Below the pieces are notes generated by a model. That model had not been told where the DNA came from. It worked only from the letters and a program-made list of their open reading frames with translations, and did not search any database. A program made the translations under genes and the position numbers. Shown here in pieces: positions 5,293 through 10,695 of a stretch of DNA of 10,695 nucleotides; the stretch's first letter is position 1, and every line of letters starts with the position of its first letter. This DNA comes from an uncultured Eubacteriales bacterium (lineage in GTDB: Bacteria; Bacillota_A; Clostridia; Lachnospirales; Lachnospiraceae). Where the stretch lies: positions 1 through 10,695 of the forward strand of contig CADCPV010000459.1 in NCBI GenBank assembly GCA_902803345.1, given 5' to 3'.

Positions 5293-7661
5293 ATTGATTC
5301 TGTTCCTTGTTCCGGATCCTGTGGATCCTTCAGCCGCAGCATCAGGTTCAGTACATTTTTTGCGGTGCGCTGCAGCTCACCTCTGGTAATGCCGCCCAGT
5401 TTTCCGAGGGTTTTCAGGAGCGTCCCGTCGGAGCGGTATTTCTTTGCCATATGCCAGCGGTCGCCGGGCATCAGCACGTCGACCTGTGCGCGGACCCGGT
5501 AGGCATTGTCCCGAAGGAGCGGGAATTCCGGGCTCTTCGAACGCTTCATCCACCAGTCGGTCAGCACGAGGCCCGTAAAGCCCCATTCCTCGCGAAGAAC
5601 CGTCGTCACGAGATCGTAGTTGTAATGGCTCCAGACGCCGTTGATCTTGTTGTAACTGGTCATGATCGTCAGCGGTTTCGCTTCCTTCACGACGATTTCG
5701 AAGTTGCGAAGGTAAATCTCCCGAAGCGTCCGCTCGCTGACCCGGGAATCATGCCGCGAGCGGCGGGTCTCCTGATTATTGCAGGCAAAGTGTTTCGGAC
5801 AGCTTGCATGGCCTGCTTTCTGTACACCGGAAACTGCTGCTGCGGCAATCCTGCCGGACAGAAGGGGATCTTCGGAAAAGTACTCGAAATTTCGCCCGCA
5901 CAGCGGATTCCGGTGAATATTCATGCCCGGCGCAAGGTGTACGTCGACCTGATAGTGACTCATTTCCGCGCCTAAAAGTTCGTGAAGCTTTCTGACAAGC
6001 GCAGTATCAAAAGTCGCGGCAAGCGCGGTTCCGCAGGGGAGAAGTGCGCAGTAGCGCCGCATCCGAAGGCCCGCAGGCCCGTCACAGCAGGTCACGGCGC
6101 GAAGTCCCTTTTTCTGCAGGCTCGGTATAATTCCGCCGAACACCCCTGCATTTCCGGGTGTCCCGAGGACGGAACCCATCATGCCGTGCCCGCGGGAGAG
6201 TGCTTCCAGTTCAAGATCCGAGAGCTCCGCGATAAAGTCGTCAAGCGCGGCTTTCCCGCTTCGGACATCGCTGAAATGTATGGTATGACCGGTTTTTTTC
6301 GGAATTTCAAAGGGGATGTGCGACAGAATCCGGTCGCGCAGTTCTTCGCCGGGAGCGCAGAGCGCGTGGCAGGACTCGACGATTCTTTCTTCCGGGATTT
6401 CGATGCTTCCCGCATCAGCACCGTTCAGTTCCAGCCGATAGGTCCCGGGTTCGAGAATAAAGGCGTGGAGCTTTTCGTCATAGGAGGAGAAAGCTTTTTC
6501 GTCAAAAGAGAGGCAAAGATCGGTGCTTTCCCCGGGACGGAGTACGGATGTCTTTTCGAAGGCACAGAGTACCCGGCACGGTTTTTCCAGACGTCCTTCC
6601 GGCAGGCGCATAAAGAGAAGCACGGTTTCCTTTCCCGGGAACATACCGGTGTTTCGAACGGTCAGATGCAGGGTGTATGATTTGTCCTCGGAAGAGTGAT
6701 CCGGAAGCACGAGTACCGGATCCGAAACCCGGAAATCTGTATAACTTAAGCCAAATCCGAAAGGCCAGAGAATCTTTTCCGGATGCAGGTCAAAGTAACG
6801 GTAACCGACGAAAATACCTTCGCTGTAGTTGTTGTAATTCCTGCCGCCGAAGTCCGCAGCACTCGGATAATCCTCATAATGACGCGCAATAGTGTCCGGA
6901 AGCCTTCCGGAGGGAGAAACCGCGCCGTAGAGCACATCCGAAAGCGCATTTCCGGCCTCCATTCCGCCGAGCCACACAAGAAGAATCGCCGGGAGCCGGT
7001 CGCCGAATTCTTCGGTGAAGCTCATATCAATGATGCTTCCGGTATTGAGAATGAGCACGGTTTTTCCGAAATACTTCGTTACAAGCCGGAGCATCCGAAG
7101 CTCCTCATCCGTCAGATAATAGCTTCCTTTCTGAAGTTCATTTTCGCGGTCTTCCCCGGCCGCGCGGCCGATCACGACAAGCGCGGTGCCGCAGCGGGTC
7201 GCGGATTCCCGGACCAGGTCCTCCGGAAGCGGCATCTCCGGGTAGCTGAAGGGCCAGTGCCCCCAGAACCCGTCGTCCTTTTTGTTTTTCGGCTCGTGCG
7301 TCCACAGAAGATACCGGCTCTGCACGGCAGTATCCAGATTGGCGCCGCAGCTCTGAAGGGCATCTATCAGGCTGATTTCATAAGGCGCGTGCACGTCTCC
7401 GCCGGAGCCGTAGCCGACATGGAACCAGTCGTACTGGCAGCGGCCGAAAACAGCGACTTTCTGATCCGGGCTCAGGGGCAGCACACCGTCGTTTCGAAGC
7501 AGTACACAGCCTTCTGCGGCAGCCTCCCGGACAAGTTCCGGCATCCCGGGCGTGACATAGCGCTCGCCTTCCGCGGCGGTCATTTCCTGTGACAGCCCGC
7601 CCATGGTCTTATTGACAAAATGCTGATAAAGTTTTCCGATCTTCCTCTGTAAAAAGTTCAC
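5289..7661 (-). CDS. Glycoside hydrolase family 3 beta-glucosidase-like enzyme with permuted domain order
   Basis: This family removes terminal beta-linked glucose or related sugars by a retaining mechanism. The 790 residues are in swapped order: first the GH3 C-terminal alpha/beta sandwich (about 40-270, with LLRNDGVLPL and GRAAGEDREN, where E170 is the candidate acid/base), then a fibronectin-III-like domain (about 310-420), then the catalytic TIM barrel (about 470-740). The barrel shows CDGPAGLR, APGMNIHRNPLCGRNFEYFSEDP, KHFACNNQE, MTSYNKING and VLTDWW, with nucleophile D702. This permutation is known from Butyrivibrio and Ruminococcus glucosidases. No signal peptide is seen, so it is probably cytoplasmic and acts on imported oligosaccharides. 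The start is a GTG at 7661, with GGAGTGAG six bases or fewer upstream. The exact sugar preference (glucosidase, xylosidase or other) is not decided. Its stop overlaps the CapA-like ATG. Confidence 0.93.
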   Translation of the reverse strand: MNFLQRKIGKLYQHFVNKTMGGLSQEMTAAEGERYVTPGMPELVREAAAEGCVLLRNDGVLPLSPDQKVAVFGRCQYDWFHVGYGSGGDVHAPYEISLIDALQSCGANLDTAVQSRYLLWTHEPKNKKDDGFWGHWPFSYPEMPLPEDLVRESATRCGTALVVIGRAAGEDRENELQKGSYYLTDEELRMLRLVTKYFGKTVLILNTGSIIDMSFTEEFGDRLPAILLVWLGGMEAGNALSDVLYGAVSPSGRLPDTIARHYEDYPSAADFGGRNYNNYSEGIFVGYRYFDLHPEKILWPFGFGLSYTDFRVSDPVLVLPDHSSEDKSYTLHLTVRNTGMFPGKETVLLFMRLPEGRLEKPCRVLCAFEKTSVLRPGESTDLCLSFDEKAFSSYDEKLHAFILEPGTYRLELNGADAGSIEIPEERIVESCHALCAPGEELRDRILSHIPFEIPKKTGHTIHFSDVRSGKAALDDFIAELSDLELEALSRGHGMMGSVLGTPGNAGVFGGIIPSLQKKGLRAVTCCDGPAGLRMRRYCALLPCGTALAATFDTALVRKLHELLGAEMSHYQVDVHLAPGMNIHRNPLCGRNFEYFSEDPLLSGRIAAAAVSGVQKAGHASCPKHFACNNQETRRSRHDSRVSERTLREIYLRNFEIVVKEAKPLTIMTSYNKINGVWSHYNYDLVTTVLREEWGFTGLVLTDWWMKRSKSPEFPLLRDNAYRVRAQVDVLMPGDRWHMAKKYRSDGTLLKTLGKLGGITRGELQRTAKNVLNLMLRLKDPQDPEQGTESI

Positions 7662-7693
7662 GGCTCACTCCAAAAATCAGTGCTTTCTCCCGC

Positions 7694-7721
7694 ATTATAG
7701 CACGATTTTTCGCGAATGCAA
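7694..7721 (-). promoter_or_regulatory. Promoter of the GH3-CapA unit
   Basis: On the minus strand, TTGCAT (7716-7721) and a perfect TATAAT (7694-7699) are separated by 16 bases, with TG one base before the -10 (extended -10). Transcription would start about 25 bases upstream of the GTG start. The -35 box is only 11 bases from the -35 box of the divergent nitroreductase promoter, so a regulator bound between them could affect both. I see no clear operator palindrome. Confidence 0.75.
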
Positions 7722-7732
7722 GACGGAGGCAG

Positions 7733-7761
7733 TTGAATTCCTGACAGGATTGTGATATCAT
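7733..7761 (+). promoter_or_regulatory. Promoter of the nitroreductase gene
   Basis: TTGAAT (7733-7738) and TATCAT (7756-7761) are separated by 17 bases, with TG one base before the -10. Both boxes are near consensus. It faces away from the glucosidase promoter. The predicted transcript has a leader of about 80 bases. Confidence 0.6.
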
Positions 7762-7762
7762 T

Positions 7763-7824
7763 CGTCTTAAGAAAGACGGAAGACGCGGCGTGCGGCGTCC
7801 GCAGTTTTCCACACAGAACGTGGA
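7763..7824 (+). other. Structured 5' leader of the nitroreductase mRNA
   Basis: Three small inverted repeats lie in a row: CGTCTT/AAGACG with loop AAGA (7763-7778), GACGC/GCGTC with an 8-base loop (7782-7799), and TCCAC/GTGGA with a 7-base loop (7808-7824). None is followed by a T-run, and the Shine-Dalgarno (GGAGG, 7838-7842) stays unpaired. I do not recognise a riboswitch class. Stem lengths of 5-6 base pairs are within what chance could produce. Confidence 0.35.
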
Positions 7825-7850
7825 CAGTACAGAAAAAGGAGGCAACAGAG

Positions 7851-8375
7851 ATGAGCACAGTTTATGAAGCAATTAAGAAACGGTTTTCCACCAGAGGCTA
7901 TACCGATGAAAAACTGACTGATGAAGAGCTGAATCAGGTCATTGACGCCGGCCTTGCAGCACCGACTGCAGCCAATAAGCAGGAGCTGCATTTCTCCGTG
8001 ATCCCGGCGGGCAATCCGATCCTGCAGGAAATCGAGGATGAGAAGAATAAAACCCGCGGCCCGGCGCCGAAGAATTTCTATTATGACGCACCGACCGTGA
8101 TCATCATCAGCGGCGACGAATCTTTCGGCTGGAGCGCACTGGATGCGGGTATTGCAGCACAGAATATCGTGCTTGCCGCGGAAGGACTCGGGCTTGGCTC
8201 ACTGATCATCGGCTGCATCAAGGATGCCATGCTCGGTGAAAAGAAGGCATATTTCAACGAAAAACTCGGGATTCCGGAAGGCTACGGCTACCAGATCGCG
8301 ATCGCGCTTGGTCATACGGCGCTCGCAAAGGAGCCGCACAGCTATGATCCCGCACGTCAGGTAAGCTGCCTGTAA
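7851..8375 (+). CDS. Nitroreductase family FMN-dependent oxidoreductase
   Basis: The 174-residue protein belongs to the FMN-binding nitroreductase fold, which uses NAD(P)H to reduce nitro groups, quinones or other acceptors in the cytoplasm, usually as a dimer. The N-terminus AIKKRFSTRGYT carries the Arg/Ser residues that contact the FMN phosphate. AAPTAANKQ (about 36-44) is the AAPSxxNxQ flavin motif. DAGIAAQNIVLAAEGLGLGS (about 102-121) is the conserved helix of the family. The C-terminus holds the IALGH motif (about 153-157). I choose the ATG at 7851, which has AAAGGAGG with an 8-base spacer; the longer in-frame reading from 7752 would overlap the promoter and adds no family sequence. Physiological substrate is unknown. 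The stop is 20 bases before the next gene, so read-through co-transcription is likely. Confidence 0.93.
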   Translation: MSTVYEAIKKRFSTRGYTDEKLTDEELNQVIDAGLAAPTAANKQELHFSVIPAGNPILQEIEDEKNKTRGPAPKNFYYDAPTVIIISGDESFGWSALDAGIAAQNIVLAAEGLGLGSLIIGCIKDAMLGEKKAYFNEKLGIPEGYGYQIAIALGHTALAKEPHSYDPARQVSCL

Positions 8376-8395
8376 AAAGCTTTCATGAGGCCGGT

Positions 8396-10507
8396 ATGAA
8401 ACGAAAGACCAGGAAGCGTATCCTTTCCGTTACGGCACTCGCAATAAGCGCCGTTCTGATTCTTTTCAGGACGGCGCTGTTGTCCTGCGCCGATGATCCT
8501 GAGGACGGGGAGAAAACGCTTCCCGCGATTTCCGTTTCCAACCTTGTGCTGTTTGCGGACGAGGACGGGGAGACTGTTACAGAAGAAGATGAGAGCACCT
8601 GGTTCCGATACCTTTATTCGGACCGGATCATCGTCGTGTATGAGGAGGAAGAGGGCGAAGAGATCAAAAAGACGGTGTATTACGGGCTTGATTCACTTCC
8701 GGAAGATACTGCGGCGGCACTGACAGAGCAGGGGCTGCAGACAGGGGATCAGCCCTGGGCTGTGGGAGATCACACTGTTTCGCTTCAGCTCGGTGAACTG
8801 ACGACTGATTTTACAGTCAGGGTTATCGAGAAGAAAATCCGTGATATCGTGCCGCAGAATCCGGTGCTTCTTCCGAAAAACGAAGACGGTCTTTATGATC
8901 TGTCGGATCTTGAGCTGCTGATATACTACGAAAACTCGGACTATTATGATTGCATCACGCTTTCAGATACAGAAAACGCGCTTGATGAGAATCAGGCCGG
9001 ACCATGGGATTCCGGAACGCACACAGTGGATTTTGAATATCAGGGCTTCAATGGAAGTTTCGATGCAGAGGTGACGGATTCGCCGATCCAAAGCTGGAAT
9101 TTTCTCGAAGCGCAGTACTGGATTTCGGAAAGTGCGGCGGATGCGGATTCGGAGAACGAAGAAGGGAAACTGTACCATCCGGAAGAGTTTCTCACGCTGT
9201 CTGTTGTCCGGCTCAACGGCGTTACAGCCGCAGGAACCCTGAAAAAGATTGCGGAGAATTATCAACTTGATTACAGTCTCAGGCTGACATCCGGTGAAAC
9301 GGAGATGCGCTTCAAACCCGGCGATCTTGTCGAAATTGAAGCGGAAATGGCCGGACACACAGAGACGGTCCGGGTCCGGGTCTCGGAGCATGAACCGTCG
9401 GAATGTCCGCATACTCACACGGAAGAATCTTCGGAGATTCCGGCTGACTGTACCCACACGGGCTGGACCGCCTTTACACGATGTCTGGACTGCGGGAAAA
9501 TTACTACCGGATACCGGACCATGATTCCGATGACGGATCACGAGCTGATTCCGGTCTGCATCCTGCAGATGCCCGGCTGCGAAGATGAAGGCCTCGCGCT
9601 GTATGAGTGCAGTGTCTGTCATGAGAAGAGTACGAAGAAAATTGAGGCCAGAGGGCATGTGTTCGGTCCCTTTACCGTTGTGAAAGAAGCGACGGATGAG
9701 GAAGAAGGACTGAAGGTCAGAGTTTGCGAAGTCTGCGGCGAGGAGGACAAGGTTTCGATCCCCAAGACCGGATCGGAGGAGAGCTCGGAGGAGAATACAG
9801 AAAGTTCCTCTGAAGAAAACTCCTCTGAGGAAGACAGTTCGGAGTCCCAGTCTGAGGGAGACACCGACGAGAATCTTTCTGAATCCGGATCATCGGAGGA
9901 CGGCAGCTCCGAAGAAGGCGGTGCCGGTAACTCATCGGAGAGCGGGAATGAATCCTCTGAAGAAGAGAGTGGTTCTTCGGAAGAAGAATCTTCGTCTGAG
10001 GAGGAATCCGGCTCGGAAGAGAGTTCTGACGAAAGCAGTGAAGCATCTTCCTCAGAAAGTGACTCTTCCTCTGAATCCTCGGAATCCACAACCGAATCTG
10101 CGACAGAATCGACGACGGAGTCTACGACGGAAACGAGTACCGAAGCACCTACGACCACGGAGGCTCCGACTACGACTGCTGCACCGACAACCACTGCGGC
10201 TCCGCCGATCACGACGGCCGCCCCGACAACAGAACAGGAAAAGTCCGGCAGCGAACAGGCTCCGATCGACGTAGACATCCGTTCGGGGGAAAAAGAGACC
10301 GAAACGACAACAGAAGCCCCGTCGAGAGATCCAGAGGAAAGCAGTCCGCTTCCCGAGAGCAGCGAAGAAAGCAGCACCGAAGAACCAGACGGTCAAGGCA
10401 TTCTTACCCCCTTCAACATGATCATCATCGGCATCGGCATCCTGGCAGCGGTCCTCTTCATCATATGGATCCTCTTCCTGATCCTGAGAAGGAAAAAGCG
10501 CAGATAG
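8396..10507 (+). CDS. Large surface protein: Ig-like modules, CxxC modules, Ser/Glu-Thr stalk, C-terminal membrane anchor
   Basis: I recognise no named family for the whole 703 residues. The N-terminus has seven basic-rich residues then a hydrophobic stretch (about 9-24), an export signal; TALLSC (C31) is only a weak lipobox. Residues about 45-145, 146-228 and 229-331 look like three bacterial Ig-like modules, each ending in a strand pattern such as GDHTVSLQLGELTTDFTV, GTHTVDFEYQGFNGSFDAEV and GDLVEIEAEMAGHTETVRV. Residues about 337-457 hold three CxxC modules (C363/C366, C405/C408, C444/C447) of the HxxxxxxCxxCG kind common in clostridial wall proteins. A Ser/Glu stalk (459-562) and a Thr/Ala/Pro stretch (563-613) follow. 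The end is a membrane helix (about 674-697) with tail RRKKRR, so most of the protein is outside. No LPXTG precedes the helix. The ATG has only a weak GAGG five bases upstream. Function is unknown; adhesion or wall-spanning display is inference. Confidence 0.88.
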   Translation: MKRKTRKRILSVTALAISAVLILFRTALLSCADDPEDGEKTLPAISVSNLVLFADEDGETVTEEDESTWFRYLYSDRIIVVYEEEEGEEIKKTVYYGLDSLPEDTAAALTEQGLQTGDQPWAVGDHTVSLQLGELTTDFTVRVIEKKIRDIVPQNPVLLPKNEDGLYDLSDLELLIYYENSDYYDCITLSDTENALDENQAGPWDSGTHTVDFEYQGFNGSFDAEVTDSPIQSWNFLEAQYWISESAADADSENEEGKLYHPEEFLTLSVVRLNGVTAAGTLKKIAENYQLDYSLRLTSGETEMRFKPGDLVEIEAEMAGHTETVRVRVSEHEPSECPHTHTEESSEIPADCTHTGWTAFTRCLDCGKITTGYRTMIPMTDHELIPVCILQMPGCEDEGLALYECSVCHEKSTKKIEARGHVFGPFTVVKEATDEEEGLKVRVCEVCGEEDKVSIPKTGSEESSEENTESSSEENSSEEDSSESQSEGDTDENLSESGSSEDGSSEEGGAGNSSESGNESSEEESGSSEEESSSEEESGSEESSDESSEASSSESDSSSESSESTTESATESTTESTTETSTEAPTTTEAPTTTAAPTTTAAPPITTAAPTTEQEKSGSEQAPIDVDIRSGEKETETTTEAPSRDPEESSPLPESSEESSTEEPDGQGILTPFNMIIIGIGILAAVLFIIWILFLILRRKKRR
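9770..10240 (+). repeat. Low-complexity stalk-coding tract (Ser/Glu, then Thr/Ala/Pro)
   Basis: This part of the surface-protein gene encodes irregular SSEE/ESSSEE blocks (residues 459-562) and then near-repeats of APTTT (about 584-613). Codons for Ser, Glu and Thr vary from copy to copy, so the tract is not a simple DNA tandem repeat; selection seems to act on amino acid composition. The same purine-rich bias creates a long open frame on the opposite strand (9619-10377), which is a shadow. Such tracts usually form extended, possibly glycosylated stalks that lift the N-terminal domains away from the membrane. Confidence 0.85.
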
Positions 10508-10695
10508 TCCGCGGGGACAGACCCCTTCCGCCGCATACCCGCCCGCTATCCCCCGCTGGCAGTATTCCCCGGAACGGCTGGGAGATCATAGCTGTCTTTT
10601 CGAACGATTTGCGGCAAGCGGCACTCCGCGTCTTGGATTCCCGCGCACCGGGTGTTGCGTGCTGTCTGAGCGCATAAAAAGAAACACGATCCGGC
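10508..10695. other. Non-coding end of window with a short GGGG/CCCC palindrome
   Basis: No gene can be supported in these 188 bases on either strand. Six bases from the stop of the surface-protein gene there is a perfect short hairpin, GGGG-ACAGA-CCCC (10513-10525), flanked by GCGG/CCGC. It lacks a T-run, so it is not a standard terminator. A weaker imperfect palindrome lies around 10644-10664 (GCGCA with TGCGT). Short repeats with a GGGGACAGACCCC-like core occur between genes in various bacteria, but this one is a single copy here. Confidence 0.4.

Noticed and set aside
5982..6680. 232-codon plus-strand frame opposite the GH3 gene
   Set aside because: Shadow of the GH3 gene, with no recognisable domain or ribosome binding site.
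6783..7592. 269-codon plus-strand frame opposite the GH3 gene
   Set aside because: It lies wholly inside the clearly homologous GH3 gene on the other strand; the open frame results from GC-rich codon bias.
7609..7872. 87-codon minus-strand frame upstream of GH3
   Set aside because: It runs across the GH3 promoter and the nitroreductase start and has no protein-like composition.
9758..9772. IPKTG in the surface protein as a sortase signal
   Set aside because: It lies about 215 residues before the membrane helix; a sortase motif should sit directly in front of the C-terminal hydrophobic segment.
9619..10377. 252-codon open frame on the minus strand, Ser/Val-rich
   Set aside because: It is the complement of the Ser/Glu and Thr-rich stalk codons of the surface-protein gene; composition is low-complexity and there is no family resemblance.
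10465..10677. 70-codon plus-strand frame at the window end
   Set aside because: It starts inside the membrane-anchor codons of the surface-protein gene, has no ribosome binding site of note and looks like random Arg/Pro-rich translation.
1..10695. CRISPR arrays, tRNA or rRNA genes, insertion sequences, prophage genes
   Set aside because: Read through on both strands; no regularly spaced repeats, no cloverleaf with a TTCNANNC arm, no rRNA signature and no transposase or integrase motif were found.

Overview
The window reads as ordinary chromosome of an anaerobic, gut-type Firmicute, most likely a Lachnospiraceae-like member of the Clostridia. This rests on strong GGAGG-type ribosome binding sites, frequent TTG and GTG starts, a Gram-positive L10 leader in front of rplJ-rplL, an oxygen-sensitive radical SAM maturase, a beta-glucosidase with permuted domain order as known from Butyrivibrio and Ruminococcus, and a large Ser/Glu/Thr-rich wall protein with a membrane tail. 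The taxonomic call is inference; there is no rRNA. I see no CRISPR array, transposase, phage gene or tRNA.

Layout. (1) Bases 2-2292, plus strand: the 3' end of a dienelactone-hydrolase-like alpha/beta hydrolase, then an anaerobic sulfatase-maturase-like radical SAM/SPASM enzyme, then a HAD phosphatase that overlaps the maturase by one base. They look like one operon. (2) 2298-3467, minus strand: malic enzyme, ending tail to tail with the HAD gene, with a good promoter at 3505-3533. (3) 3592-4814, plus strand: rplJ-rplL with its promoter, an L10 leader containing a readable terminator/antiterminator pair, and a strong hairpin terminator right after rplL. The usual neighbours (rplK, rplA, rpoB) are absent. 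(4) 4813-7661, minus strand: a permuted family-3 beta-glucosidase translationally coupled (ATGA overlap) to a short CapA-like lipoprotein that looks truncated and whose stop codon abuts the rplL terminator. (5) 7733-10507, plus strand: a nitroreductase fired from a promoter back to back with the glucosidase promoter, then a 703-residue surface protein with Ig-like modules, CxxC modules, a long Ser/Glu and Thr/Ala/Pro stalk and a C-terminal membrane anchor. (6) 10508-10695: no convincing gene.

How they fit together: malic enzyme and the beta-glucosidase serve central carbon and plant-sugar metabolism, rplJL feeds the ribosome stalk, and the CapA fragment and stalk protein are envelope proteins. 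I do not find a clearly new multi-gene system. The best second looks are the truncated CapA lipoprotein, the surface stalk protein, the stand-alone rplJL unit with its attenuator, and the maturase-HAD pair that has no sulfatase in view.
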